Origin: Streptomyces sp. NBC_01235
GTDB lineage: Bacteria > Actinomycetota > Actinomycetes > Streptomycetales > Streptomycetaceae
NCBI RefSeq assembly: GCF_035989285.1
Contig: NZ_CP108513.1
Span: forward strand, 4,588,001-4,652,000
DNA: 64,000 nucleotides
Direction of reading: 5' to 3'
Shown here: positions 1-8,229 of the stretch, piece after piece
Position numbering within the stretch: position 1 is the first letter of the stretch
Layout of the letters: every line of letters begins with the position of its first letter
Program-made: the position numbers and the translations under genes
The notes under the pieces: generated by a model
What the model was told of the DNA's origin: nothing
What the model saw: the letters and a program-made list of their open reading frames with translations, nothing else
Database searches by the model: none

Positions 1-1
1 G

Positions 2-724
2 TCAGTTCACGCCGACCGGTTCGACCGGGTTTGCGAGGCGTGTGCCCAGAAGGGCGCAGGAGACACCCTGGACTCCCTGGTAGGTGACGGTGCGGCCGGG
101 GGCGAGTTCGGTGGCGAGGCGTTCGGCCAGGGTTTCGCCCTCCTCGTGGAGGCGCAGGACCGCGGCGTCCCAGCGGGCGTCGTCGCGGTCGGCGAGCCAG
201 GTGTTCATGGCCGCGTCGATGTCCCGGGCCCAGGCGGACAGGTCGGCGGCCAGGGTGGCGGACAGGCCGAGAGCGGCCTGGGGATCGTCCGGGGGGAAGT
301 CGTCGTAGGCGCCCTTGCGGACCGGGTGGGCCCGGTACTCGCCCAGGAGCGTGATGTGCAGCGGGTGGTGCGGCGGATCGCCGTAGGCCTCGTAGGTCAG
401 GAAGGTCTCCCCGCAGCCCCAGCACACGAACCGCTCCTCGCCGCGCCGCTCGTCCCAGTAGCGCACCGCCCAGCCGGGTCCGAGGTGCCCGGCCAGCGCG
501 CGGACGACCACGAGCCCCTGCTCGACGTGCCGCCGCAGCACCGGGCGGGAGGCGAACCCGTCGGCCGGGCGTCGCGCCGCCCAGCCGGCCAGCCGGCCGG
601 CGAGCGCGGCGGGCAGCGCCAGGTCGGGGACGGAGCCGTCGGCCACCAGGGAGAGCGGGGACTGCTCGCCCCGGGCGCGGACGAGGAGATGGCGTGGCGG
701 GTTCGTCACAGGTCGGCCCTCCAT
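2..724 (-). CDS. hypothetical protein, 240 aa
   Basis: The reading frame is complete; its stop lies at the very edge of the window. I do not recognise the family. The middle has a WxCWGCGE-like stretch (residues about 98-106) with two cysteines, and the rest is Arg/Ala/Leu-rich and soluble, with no signal peptide or membrane segment. An internal GTG start near 709 (VTNPPRH) is as likely as the first ATG, because no clear ribosome-binding site decides between them. It lies downstream of ssrA on the same strand, separated from it by a strong terminator, so it is probably a separate transcription unit. Confidence 0.6.
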   Translation of the reverse strand: MEGRPVTNPPRHLLVRARGEQSPLSLVADGSVPDLALPAALAGRLAGWAARRPADGFASRPVLRRHVEQGLVVVRALAGHLGPGWAVRYWDERRGEERFVCWGCGETFLTYEAYGDPPHHPLHITLLGEYRAHPVRKGAYDDFPPDDPQAALGLSATLAADLSAWARDIDAAMNTWLADRDDARWDAAVLRLHEEGETLAERLATELAPGRTVTYQGVQGVSCALLGTRLANPVEPVGVN

Positions 725-770
725 TCTGGAGCGGAGACAGCGGAAACAACAGGAAACGGAGACAACAAAA

Positions 771-796
771 ACCCCGCCGCTCGGGAGCGACGGGGT
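771..796 (-). terminator. rho-independent terminator downstream of ssrA
   Basis: A GC-rich hairpin with 12-bp arms (ACCCCGCCGCTC against GAGCGACGGGGT, 11 of 12 paired) is followed on the minus strand by a T-rich run (plus-strand AACAAAAA at 764-771). It fits the end of the ssrA transcript. A second perfect hairpin, CCGGGGG with CCCCCGG, lies at about 822-840 between the tmRNA 3' end and this terminator. Confidence 0.75.
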
Positions 797-899
797 CCTT
801 GTTCACATGGGGCGAGGTGGTCCGGGGGTCATGCCCCCGGATAAATGGCGAGGTGGCTTGCGCTCGCGCTTTCTGCGAGCACAGGGCACCCCCATCTCG

Positions 900-1284
900 T
901 GGAGATGGCGGGAATCGAACCCGCGTCCAACGGTGCAGAATCAGGGCTTCTCCGTGTGCAGTTCGCTGTGATTTTCTCGGCCCCGGCGATCACGCGAACA
1001 AGTCGCCGACGGGCCCAGTCACTGTTTGATTTCCCTCTTCACCCCGTGACCGGGATCAAGGTTTAGTTCCCTAGATTATGCCAGGATCCGGGTCGGGAAC
1101 ACTCCCGGGCTGACACCCATTAAGGGTCCTACACTCACTGCTTATTAGGCAGCGAGGGCGTAGGACTGGGAATCGCTCTTGATGTTGGCGATTATTTTTT
1201 GCGACATATGGTTTACGAGATCATTGCCGCTTCCTCGACACGCTTCCCCTGCTTCAACAGCCGCTGTCGAAACCGATCATCCCC
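900..1284 (-). ncRNA. ssrA: transfer-messenger RNA (tmRNA)
   Basis: Read on the minus strand, the RNA begins GGGGATGATCGGTTTCGACA and ends with a T-arm (GGGTTCGATTCCCGCC) and an acceptor strand that pairs with the 5' end, as in all tmRNAs. The tag reading frame (1145-1189) encodes ANIKSDSQSYALAA followed by TAATAA. The ALAA ending is the proteolysis signal typical of bacterial tags. The genome encodes ACG rather than ACCA after the acceptor stem, so the CCA end must be added enzymatically. smpB, its protein partner, lies just upstream on the same strand. The RNA rescues ribosomes stalled on broken messages. Confidence 0.95.
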
Positions 1285-1401
1285 ATGTTGATTTTTCAAA
1301 CCCTCCGAAGAGGTTTCGCACCCGCTGTGGGGTGCTTGTGCCATCGTACGTGACCAACGCACGCCGATGCCACCGTATTCCCGGCGGCTCCTTCCGCGCG
1401 G

Positions 1402-1956
1402 CTACGCGTGCCGCTGCTTCCGCTTCGCCGCCGCGATCACCCGGTCCGTCTCCCGGCGGTCCTGCTGCTCGCGCAGGGTCTGGCGCTTGTCGTACTCCTT
1501 CTTGCCGCGCGCCAGCGCGATCTCGGCCTTCGCCCGGCCGTCCTTGAAGTACAGGGCGAGGGGCACGATGGTGTGACCCGTCTCCTCCGACTTCACCGCC
1601 AGCTTGTCGATCTCCTCGCGGTGCAGCAGCAGCTTGCGCTTGCGGCGCGCGGAATGGTTGGTCCAGCTGCCCTGGCTGTACTCGGGGATGTGGGCGGCGT
1701 GCAGCCACGCCTCGTTCCCCTCGATCTGGACGAAGCCGTCGGTCAGCGACGCACGGCCCTGGCGCAGCGACTTCACCTCGGTGCCGGTGAGGACGAGACC
1801 GGCCTCGTAGACGTCGATGATCGCGTAGTCGTGCCGGGCCTTCTTGTTCTGCGCGACGATCTTGCGCTTGCCGTCCTTGACCTTGCCGGACGCGGCCGTC
1901 GCGCCCTGCTTCGGCTGGGACTCCTTCGGTACGTACATTCCCTTGCTCATAGTCAT
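1402..1956 (-). CDS. smpB: SsrA-binding protein SmpB
   Basis: SmpB binds tmRNA and carries it into the A site of stalled ribosomes. The conserved core is clear: [20 protein letters not shown] at residues 37-56, then the G-T-E-V-K-S-L-R segment, the HAAHI and PEYSQG motifs, and a basic C-terminal tail of the type that enters the mRNA channel. The product is 184 aa with an N-terminal extension of about 35 residues, usual in actinomycetes. The start may be the ATG at 1956 or the ATG two codons later (MSKGMYV). The gene lies between the S41 protease and ssrA on the same strand, an order conserved in Streptomyces. Confidence 0.96.
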   Translation of the reverse strand: MTMSKGMYVPKESQPKQGATAASGKVKDGKRKIVAQNKKARHDYAIIDVYEAGLVLTGTEVKSLRQGRASLTDGFVQIEGNEAWLHAAHIPEYSQGSWTNHSARRKRKLLLHREEIDKLAVKSEETGHTIVPLALYFKDGRAKAEIALARGKKEYDKRQTLREQQDRRETDRVIAAAKRKQRHA

Positions 1957-1995
1957 GCCAGTTTCGCACTTCGGAGGGCCCTGAGGGAAAGTCGA

Positions 1996-3177
1996 TTACG
2001 ACGCGTCCCCGAGCCCGCTCAGCACGGTCTCGGCCCGCGCCAGCGCCCCGTCGTCAGCCTCCAGGTCGGGGGTGATGCCGTGGCCGTCGACCTTGTGGCC
2101 GGCGGGGGTGCGGTAGTGGCCGACGGTCAGCTCGGCGACGGACCCGTCGGGCAGCCGGTTCGGCATCTGGACCGAGCCCTTGCCGAAGGTGCGGGAGCCC
2201 ACGACGACCGCGCGACCACGGTCCTGGAGGGCGCCGGTGAGCAGCTCGGCCGCGCTCATCGTGCCGCCGTCGACGAGCACGACCAGCGGCCTGGTGGTGT
2301 CGCCGCCCGCTTCGGCGTGCAGGGCGCGCTGGTCGCCGTCGACGTCGTAGGTGGCGACGAGGCCGCCGTCGAGGAAGGCGGAGGCGGTTGCGACGGCCTC
2401 GGTGACCAGGCCGCCGGAGTTCCCTCGCAGGTCCAGGACGATCCCGGCGCCGGCCGGGGCCTGGCGGACGGCGGTGCGCACACTGTCGCCGACGCCCTTG
2501 GTGAACGCTGCGATGGTGAGGACGGTGACGGCGCCGGGATGCCTGTGCACGGTGACGGAGTCCGTGGACAGCAGGGCCCTGCGCAGGATCTCGCTCCACG
2601 CGCGCGTGCCGCGCTCCAGACCGAGCCGGACGGTGGTGCCGGCGGACGCGCCCTTGGCGTCACCGCGCAGTAAGGAGACGACGTCGGTCACCGGGAGCCC
2701 GTCCACGGACCGCCCGTCGACGCTGCGCAGCCGGTCGCCCGCGCGGACCCCGGCGGAGGCCGCCGGCGACCCCGACTGCACCTTGGTCACCTCGATCCGG
2801 CCGTCCCGCTCGCGCCGCGCCTCCAGGCCGACGCCGGTGTACCGGCCGTCGAGGGACTCCTCGAACTGCTCGTACTCGCCCTCGGAGTAGACGGCGGCCC
2901 AGCGGTCCCCGCTGCGGCTGACGGCACGCTCGGCGGCCTCCATCGGGGACTTGCCGTCCGCGGCGGCCTTCTCGGCGGCCCGCGTCACGTCCTGGGAGCG
3001 CCCGGCGGGCGCGGTGGAGGGGGTGGCGCTGCCCGAGGCGCCCCTGCGCCCGCCCCCGAGCTCCTGCGGCAGCGATCCGGTCGCCGCACCGGCGACGAGC
3101 ACACTCGCGAACACCAATGTCAGGGCGGCCCCGCGGCCGAAACGGCGGGGCTGACAGAACAGGTCTCGGCCTGACAT
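1996..3177 (-). CDS. secreted S41-family C-terminal processing protease with PDZ domain
   Basis: The N-terminus (residues 1-40) has arginines followed by a hydrophobic stretch (ALTLVFASVLVAGAATG), so the protein is exported or anchored outside the membrane. A PDZ domain follows at about 110-190, then a peptidase S41 domain. The likely catalytic serine is in GGTMSAAELL (about residue 306) and the lysine in RTFGKGSVQ (about 331), the Ser/Lys dyad of CtpA-type proteases. It probably trims envelope proteins. It lies downstream of ftsEX on the same strand, but a hairpin in the gap suggests partial or separate transcription. Length 393 aa is normal for the family. Confidence 0.9.
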   Translation of the reverse strand: MSGRDLFCQPRRFGRGAALTLVFASVLVAGAATGSLPQELGGGRRGASGSATPSTAPAGRSQDVTRAAEKAAADGKSPMEAAERAVSRSGDRWAAVYSEGEYEQFEESLDGRYTGVGLEARRERDGRIEVTKVQSGSPAASAGVRAGDRLRSVDGRSVDGLPVTDVVSLLRGDAKGASAGTTVRLGLERGTRAWSEILRRALLSTDSVTVHRHPGAVTVLTIAAFTKGVGDSVRTAVRQAPAGAGIVLDLRGNSGGLVTEAVATASAFLDGGLVATYDVDGDQRALHAEAGGDTTRPLVVLVDGGTMSAAELLTGALQDRGRAVVVGSRTFGKGSVQMPNRLPDGSVAELTVGHYRTPAGHKVDGHGITPDLEADDGALARAETVLSGLGDAS

Positions 3178-3201
3178 GGCGGTGAGTCTAGGGGAACGCG
3201 A

Positions 3202-3233
3202 AGGGCCGCACGGTCGGTTGACCGTACGGCCCT
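3202..3233. terminator. hairpin between ftsX and the S41 protease gene
   Basis: Two 14-nt arms (AGGGCCGCACGGTC and GACCGTACGGCCCT) pair at 13 of 14 positions around a 4-nt loop. There is no U-tract on either side, so this may be an attenuator or processing site rather than a strong terminator. Confidence 0.5.
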
Positions 3234-3244
3234 CGGGGCGTGCG

Positions 3245-4162
3245 TCACACCTTCAGGTACTTGCGCAGGGCGAAGAAAGCGGCCAGGGCGGGCATCAGCA
3301 GGCTGGTGGCGAGGATGAGCGGAAGTTTCGTCAACACGGCGTCCCAGCCGATGAAGTTGATCAGGTTCAGCTTCTCGGACAGGGCCAGGCCGTTGTCGAT
3401 GATGAAATACCGGCCGATCACCAGGAATCCGCAGGCGACCGTGCCGCCGATGAGCCCGGCGACCGCTGCCTCGGCGATGAACGGCGCCTGGATGTAGAAC
3501 CCGGAGGCGCCGACGAGCCGCATGATGCCGGTCTCACGCCGCCGGCTGAACGCCGAGACGCGCACGGTGTTGACGATCAGCATCAGCGCCACGACCAGCA
3601 TGAGCGCCATCACCGCCCGCGCCGCCCAGTTCATGCCGTTGAGCAGCCCGAAGAGGTTGTCCAGGATGCCCTTCTGGTCCTGCACCGACTGCACGCCGTC
3701 GCGCCCGTCGAAGGCGGTCGCGATGACCTGGTACTTCTCCGGGTCCTTCAGCTTGATGCGGTACGACTCCTGCATCTGGTCCGGCGTGAGGGAGCTGGCC
3801 AGCGGGGAGTCGCCGAACTGCTCCTTGTAGTGCTTGTAGGCGTCGTCCTGCGACTCGTACGTCACCTTCTCGACGACGCCCATCTTGTCGAGGTCGGACT
3901 TGATCTGCTTCTTCTGGTCCGCGGTGACCGCGCCCTTGGCGCAGTTCGGGTCGGACTCGGCGTCGCTCTTGTTGCAGAGGAACACCGAGACGTTGACCTT
4001 GTCGTACCAGTAGCCCTTCATTGTGCTGACCTGGTCGCTCATCAGGAGCGACCCGCCGAAGAGCGCCAGGGACAGGGCGACGGAGACGACGACGGCGAAG
4101 GTCATCGTCAGGTTGCGGCGGAGACCGACGCCGATCTCCGACAGTACGAACTGGGCGCGCAT
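3245..4162 (-). CDS. ftsX: cell division ABC transporter permease FtsX
   Basis: FtsX is the membrane half of the FtsEX complex, which couples ATP hydrolysis in the cytoplasm to activation of peptidoglycan hydrolases outside. The 305-residue protein begins with a cytoplasmic tail and one membrane segment (about 20-42). An extracytoplasmic domain follows, containing the two cysteines (VFLCNKS and DPNCAKG) seen in actinobacterial FtsX. Three more membrane segments form the C-terminal half, with the FtsX signature RLVGAS. It follows ftsE after 60 bp on the same strand. Confidence 0.96.
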   Translation of the reverse strand: MRAQFVLSEIGVGLRRNLTMTFAVVVSVALSLALFGGSLLMSDQVSTMKGYWYDKVNVSVFLCNKSDAESDPNCAKGAVTADQKKQIKSDLDKMGVVEKVTYESQDDAYKHYKEQFGDSPLASSLTPDQMQESYRIKLKDPEKYQVIATAFDGRDGVQSVQDQKGILDNLFGLLNGMNWAARAVMALMLVVALMLIVNTVRVSAFSRRRETGIMRLVGASGFYIQAPFIAEAAVAGLIGGTVACGFLVIGRYFIIDNGLALSEKLNLINFIGWDAVLTKLPLILATSLLMPALAAFFALRKYLKV

Positions 4163-4222
4163 GGCGAGTTGTTCAGGCCTTTCCGGGGACGTCCGCGAGG
4201 GCTGGGGCGATGGCGGGGGCGG

Positions 4223-4912
4223 TCAGTGCTGGTAACCGTAGACGCCGCGCGCCTGGTCGCGGACGAGGCGGCCCTGCTCCAGCTCGATGACGCGCTTGCG
4301 CATCTGGTCCACGATGTTCTGGTCGTGCGTCGCCATCAGCACGGTCGTGCCCGTCCGGTTGATCCGGTCGAGCAGCTTCATGATGCCGACGGAGGTCTGC
4401 GGGTCGAGGTTGCCGGTGGGCTCGTCGGCGATCAGCAGCTTGGGCCGGTTCACGAAGGCGCGCGCGATGGCGACGCGCTGCTGCTCACCACCCGACAGCT
4501 CCCCGGGCATCCGGTCCTCCTTGCCCCCGAGCCCGACCAGGTCGAGCACCTGCGGCACGGACTTGCGGATCTCGCCCTTCGACTTGCCGATGACCTCCTG
4601 CGCGAAGGCGACGTTCTCCGCCACCGTCTTGTTCGGGAGCAGCCGGAAGTCCTGGAAGACCGTCCCCAGCTGGCGGCGCATCTGCGGCACCTTCCAGTTG
4701 GAGAGGCGTGCGAGATCCTTGCCCAGGACGTGCACCTGACCGTGGCTGGTCCGCTCCTCGCGGAGGACCAGCCGAAGGAAGGTGGACTTTCCGGAGCCGG
4801 AGGACCCCACGAGGAACACGAACTCGCCCTTCTCCACCTCGAGGGAGACATCCCTGAGTGCGGGGCGGGTCTGCTTGGGGTAGACCTTGGAGACGTTGTC
4901 GAATCGGATCAC
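4223..4912 (-). CDS. ftsE: cell division ATP-binding protein FtsE
   Basis: This is a 229-residue ABC ATPase that partners FtsX. The Walker A is GSSGSGKST (residues 36-44), the signature is LSGGEQQR (about 140), and the Walker B is [12 protein letters not shown] (about 160), followed by an H-loop in ATHD. The N-terminus [12 protein letters not shown] is characteristic of FtsE. It is the first gene of the leftward ftsE-ftsX group, and the 236-bp region upstream, shared with the divergent small gene at 5149, should hold its promoter. Confidence 0.97.
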   Translation of the reverse strand: MIRFDNVSKVYPKQTRPALRDVSLEVEKGEFVFLVGSSGSGKSTFLRLVLREERTSHGQVHVLGKDLARLSNWKVPQMRRQLGTVFQDFRLLPNKTVAENVAFAQEVIGKSKGEIRKSVPQVLDLVGLGGKEDRMPGELSGGEQQRVAIARAFVNRPKLLIADEPTGNLDPQTSVGIMKLLDRINRTGTTVLMATHDQNIVDQMRKRVIELEQGRLVRDQARGVYGYQH

Positions 4913-5148
4913 GGGTGCACCACGGGTCGCCGGGGGTAGATGAGCGTGACCATACGCGAACCGGGGAGGGCGGCGCAGGCGTCAGGAGGGGTTGAGTGGG
5001 GCTTGTGCGTTTTTGTACGGGACTTTGTACGCCCCCCACTCTCCGGGCGAGCCGCGCACCCTACCGAGGAACCTGGCAGAGTGGAGGGGGAACGTTCGCG
5101 TTCCCGTAGGCGTTGTGTACATGGAACCGGTGCAAGGAGGGCGAGCGC

Positions 5149-5343
5149 ATGACGTACGACCGGCTGGTGTGCGCTAACTGCGCCGCGCCCGTGAGCGAGG
5201 GCCGGTGCCCGGTGTGCCGCGCGAACCGCGAGCGGCTGCAGCAACAGGACAACTTCTTCGCGGGGCTGAACCCCATGGCGCTGATCGCGCTGCTGGCGGT
5301 GCTGGTGGCGGCGTTGGCGCTGCTGGCCCACCAGACCGCGTAA
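5149..5343 (+). CDS. small zinc-ribbon membrane protein, 64 aa
   Basis: The ATG at 5149 is preceded by a near-perfect ribosome-binding site (AAGGAGG, 5134-5140), so I chose it over the upstream ATG at 5113. The product has a short zinc-ribbon-like CANCAAP...CPVCRANRE (two CxxC pairs at residues about 8-27), a helical linker, and a single C-terminal membrane segment (MALIALLAVLVAALALLA). The cysteine-rich head would face the cytoplasm. It is transcribed divergently from ftsE. The function is unknown. Confidence 0.8.
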   Translation: MTYDRLVCANCAAPVSEGRCPVCRANRERLQQQDNFFAGLNPMALIALLAVLVAALALLAHQTA

Positions 5344-5357
5344 ACCCCCAGGGCACG

Positions 5358-5401
5358 CGCGCGAAGGGGCCCGGAGCTGATGCTCCGGGCCCCTTCGCGC
5401 G
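5358..5401. terminator. strong bidirectional terminator
   Basis: An almost perfect stem of about 20 bp (GCGCGAAGGGGCCCGGAGC and its complement) around a TGAT loop separates the convergent genes ending at 5343 and 5432. Confidence 0.85.
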
Positions 5402-5431
5402 TACGTCACGTACGGGTGCGACTACCCAACG

Positions 5432-6406
5432 TCAGGCAGCGGCCCCGCCGCGGCCCTCCACGAGGCGCGGCAGCACGCGGAAGCCGATGCCGCCGGCGAT
5501 CATGGTGGCGGCGCCGATGATCAGGAACATGGTCTGCCCGGCACCGGTCTCGGCCAGCTCCTTGCCACCACCCTGGGCGGCCGCGTCGGAGTTGGTGTCC
5601 GAGGTGTCGGTCAGCGCGGAGCTGCCCACCTCCTGGGTGGAGGTGCCGTCGGTGTCGGTACCGGTACCGGTACCGGAGGAGGTGCTGCCCTCCGAGGACG
5701 AACCGGCGGAGGTGCCCACCGAGGACGAGCCCGAGGAGGTGTTGCCCTCCGAGTCGGAGCCCGAGGAGGTGTTGCCGGTCGAGGTACCGGACGAGGTGCC
5801 CGTGGACGTACCCGTCGAGGTACCGGTGGACGTGCCCGTCGAGGTACCGGACGAGGTGCCCGTGGACGTACCCGTCGAGGTACCGGTGGACGTGCCCGTC
5901 GAAGTACCGGACGAGGTGCCCGTGGACGTACCCGTCGAGGTACCGGTGGACGTGCCCGTCGAGGTACCGGTCGACGTGCCGGTGGACGTACCCGTCGAGG
6001 TACCGGTCGACGTGCCGGTGGACGTACCCGTCGAGGTACCGGTGGAGGTACCCGTGGACGTACCCGTCGAGGTGCCCTCGGACGTGTTGCCCGCGACGGT
6101 GTTGCCCGTGGACGTGTTGCCCGCGACGGTGTTGCCCTCGGAGGCGTTGCCCGCCGCCGTGTTGCCCTCGGTGGAGTTGCCCGCCGCCGTGTTGCCGGCG
6201 GTGTCCTCGCAGGTGGGGTTGGCGACGATGTCGCACGGGTCGGTGCCCGTACCCGGGTCGTCGTCGGGGTTGCCCACCGTCGCGACGAGCCCGCTGAGGC
6301 CGCCCTCGTCGGCCGAGGCGACGCCGGCGACCGTCAGCGAGGCGCCCGCGGCGATCACGGCGCCGGCGGCTATCCGCGCGACCCGGATCCGCGTCTTCTT
6401 GGTCAT
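5432..6406 (-). CDS. sortase-anchored (LAETG) surface protein with TSTG repeat stalk
   Basis: The N-terminal 32 residues form a signal peptide with a typical cleavage region (VAGVASADE). A short region with two cysteines (DPCDIVANPTCED) follows, then GNT-x-AGN repeats, then a long run of TSTG/TSSG tetrapeptides (about residues 110-215), then Ser/Thr/Gly-rich sequence. The C-terminus is a complete sorting signal: LAETG (the LAxTG motif of class E sortases), a hydrophobic helix (MFLIIGAATMIAGGIGF) and Arg residues. The protein should be cut by a sortase and attached to peptidoglycan, with the repeats acting as a flexible, possibly glycosylated stalk. Repeat number is likely to vary between strains. 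No ligand-binding domain is visible. Confidence 0.82.
   Translation of the reverse strand: MTKKTRIRVARIAAGAVIAAGASLTVAGVASADEGGLSGLVATVGNPDDDPGTGTDPCDIVANPTCEDTAGNTAAGNSTEGNTAAGNASEGNTVAGNTSTGNTVAGNTSEGTSTGTSTGTSTGTSTGTSTGTSTGTSTGTSTGTSTGTSTGTSTGTSTGTSTGTSSGTSTGTSTGTSTGTSTGTSSGTSTGTSTGTSTGTSTGTSSGTSTGNTSSGSDSEGNTSSGSSSVGTSAGSSSEGSTSSGTGTGTDTDGTSTQEVGSSALTDTSDTNSDAAAQGGGKELAETGAGQTMFLIIGAATMIAGGIGFRVLPRLVEGRGGAAA
5760..6075. repeat. nested tandem repeat (12-bp unit, 60-bp higher-order unit) inside the surface-protein gene
   Basis: The DNA coding for the TSTG stalk is built from 12-bp units alternating GGTACC-containing and GACGT-containing variants. Five units form a 60-bp higher-order repeat. 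The copies at 5821-5880 and 5881-5940 differ at a single base, which indicates recent duplication or gene-conversion homogenisation. The array stays in frame because all periods are multiples of three. Confidence 0.9.
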
Positions 6407-6665
6407 ATGGTTGCTACCCCCAGTAGCTGATCGTCGATGAGGCCGCGCTCGGGACTGTGATCGACGGAGGTAGCCGAGATCTAGCTGAAACCCCCCGGTT
6501 CACATGCGCCCCAGAGATACGCATGCCACAGTGCACCTTCCCCATTTTCAAAGCCAACGTCAAGGTCGTTGCGCACGCAATGTCCAACAGGGGGCGCTTT
6601 GCCGGATGTTGGAGCTGTGAGTGTGATGTAAAACCCAGACATAGAGGAAGTTGAACGGCACGAAA
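6407..6665. other. intergenic region, no gene seen
   Basis: This AT-richer stretch upstream of the surface-protein gene has no ORF with codon use like its neighbours. It should carry the surface-protein promoter and a long 5' leader. I see no convincing -35/-10 pair or riboswitch fold. Confidence 0.5.
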
Positions 6666-6700
6666 AAGGCAACCGCCCCTGAATCAGGGGCGGTTGCCTT
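6666..6700 (-). terminator. rho-independent terminator of prfB
   Basis: Two perfect 17-nt arms (AAGGCAACCGCCCCTGA and complement) surround a single base, and on the minus strand the hairpin is followed by TTTTT. It ends the prfB transcript. Confidence 0.9.
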
Positions 6701-6710
6701 GTCGACAAAC

Positions 6711-7817
6711 CTACTTCTCCTGCTGCTTGCGCCAGCGAATTCCGGCTTCCAGGAACCCGTCGATCTCACCGTTGAACACGGCCTCGGGGTTACCGACCTC
6801 GAACTCGGTACGCAGATCCTTGACCATCTGGTACGGGTGCAGGACGTACGAACGCATCTGGTTGCCCCAGGAGTTGCCGCCGTCGCCCTTGAGGGCGTTC
6901 ATCGCGGCCTGCTCCTCCTGGCGGCGCCGCTCGAGCAGCTTGGCCTGGAGCACGTTCATCGCGCTCGCCTTGTTCTGGATCTGCGAGCGCTCGTTCTGGC
7001 AGGAGACGACGATGCCGGTGGGGAGGTGGGTGAGGCGCACCGCGGAGTCGGTGGTGTTCACGCCCTGGCCGCCCGGGCCGGAGGACCGGTACACGTCCAC
7101 GCGCAGCTCGGACTCGTCGATCTCGATGTGGTCGGTCTGCTCCACCACGGGAAGGATCTCGACGCCCGCGAAGGAGGTCTGCCGACGTCCCTGATTGTCG
7201 AAGGGCGAGATGCGCACGAGGCGGTGCGTGCCCTGCTCGACGGAGAGCGTGCCGTACGCGTACGGCACCTGCACGGCGAAGGTGGTCGACTTGATGCCGG
7301 CCTCTTCGGCGTACGACGTCTCGTAGACCTCGGTCTTGTAGCCCTTCTGCTCCGCCCACCGCAGGTACATGCGCTGCAGCTTCTCGGCGAAGTCCGCGGC
7401 GTCGACGCCACCGGCCTCGGCGCGGATGTTGACGAGCGCCTCGCGGGCGTCGTACTCCCCGCTGAGCAGCGTCCGGACCTCCATCTCGTCCAGCGCCTTC
7501 TTGACGGCGGTGAGCTCGGACTCGGCCTCGGCGCGGGTGTCCGGGTCGTCTTCCTCCTCGGCCATCTCGAACAGCACGGAGAGGTCGTCGATCCGGCCGC
7601 GCAGCGTGTCCGCCTTCCTGACCTCGGCCTGGAGGTGGGACAGCTTGCTGGTGATCTTCTGCGCCTCGTCCGGGTTGTCCCACAGGGACGGCGCGGCCGC
7701 CTGCTCCTCGAGCACGGCGATATCTGCCCTCAGCTTGTCGAGGTCCAGAACGGCCTCGATCGACTCCATGGTCGAGGAGAGGGACTTGAGCTCTTCGGAT
7801 ACATCGACGACTGCCAC
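6711..7817 (-). CDS. prfB: peptide chain release factor 2
   Basis: RF2 terminates translation at UGA and UAA. The peptidyl-tRNA hydrolysis motif GGQ is in [16 protein letters not shown] (about residue 249), preceded by the stop-recognition domain and followed by the conserved basic domain ending RWRKQQEK. There is no internal stop, so this copy lacks the autoregulatory programmed frameshift of enterobacterial prfB. I set the start at the GTG at 7817 ([10 protein letters not shown], the family N-terminus), although its GGAGG is only about one base away; an ATG at 7838 would add seven residues. Confidence 0.95.
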   Translation of the reverse strand: MAVVDVSEELKSLSSTMESIEAVLDLDKLRADIAVLEEQAAAPSLWDNPDEAQKITSKLSHLQAEVRKADTLRGRIDDLSVLFEMAEEEDDPDTRAEAESELTAVKKALDEMEVRTLLSGEYDAREALVNIRAEAGGVDAADFAEKLQRMYLRWAEQKGYKTEVYETSYAEEAGIKSTTFAVQVPYAYGTLSVEQGTHRLVRISPFDNQGRRQTSFAGVEILPVVEQTDHIEIDESELRVDVYRSSGPGGQGVNTTDSAVRLTHLPTGIVVSCQNERSQIQNKASAMNVLQAKLLERRRQEEQAAMNALKGDGGNSWGNQMRSYVLHPYQMVKDLRTEFEVGNPEAVFNGEIDGFLEAGIRWRKQQEK

Positions 7818-7848
7818 GCCTCCCAGCCTAACGGACACGGCATCCCGA

Positions 7849-7903
7849 CCCGTCCGGCGTTTGAGGACGAGGCCCCTTCAGGGCCGACAGCGGTGGGCTG
7901 GGG
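7849..7903. repeat. dispersed Streptomyces intergenic repeat, copy 1
   Basis: The stretch containing CGTCCGGCGTTTGAGGACGA followed by GGCC-TTCA-GGGCCGA and a TGGGCTGGGG tail recurs at about 15401-15460 in this window. I recall similar sequence between genes across many Streptomyces genomes. The palindromic GGCCCCTTCAGGGCC part can form a small hairpin at the 3' side of genes. It lies just upstream of prfB and downstream of the kinase gene. Confidence 0.75.
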
Positions 7904-7907
7904 ACGA

Positions 7908-8229
7908 CAGTCCCCAGGTCAGACCGCCGGCAGTCCCCGGGCCAGACCGCCGGCAGTCCCCGGGCCAGAGCGCCGCCAGTCCCCGGGCCAGACCATCGGC
8001 AGTCCCCGGGCCAGAGCGCCGCCAGTCCCCGAGTCAGACCATCGGCAGTCACCGAGCCAGGCCGCCACCAGTCCCCGAGCCAGACTCGCCAGTCACCGAG
8101 CCAGGCCGCCACCAGTCCCCGAGCCAGACCGTCGGCAGTCCCCGAGTCAAGGCGCCGCCAGTCCCCGGGCCAGACCATCGGCAGTCACCGAGCCAGGCCG
8201 CCACCAGTCCCCGAGTCAGGGCGTTGCCG
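7908..8229. repeat. array of about fourteen 23-bp direct repeats
   Basis: Units of the form CAGTCCCCGGGCCAGACCGC plus CGG follow each other head to tail with no spacers. They vary at a few fixed positions (GGG/GAG, CGCCGG/CATCGG/CGCCGC), and one unit has lost two bases. The array fills the gap between prfB and pkaB and runs into the last codons of pkaB, so it probably altered that C-terminus. It is not a CRISPR array. Confidence 0.9.

Noticed and set aside
6711..7838. Programmed frameshift in prfB
   Set aside because: The frame is continuous from the start codon to the end, with no in-frame UGA near codon 25.
7908..8229. Possible CRISPR array
   Set aside because: The 23-bp units are head to tail with no unique spacers, and no cas gene is present.
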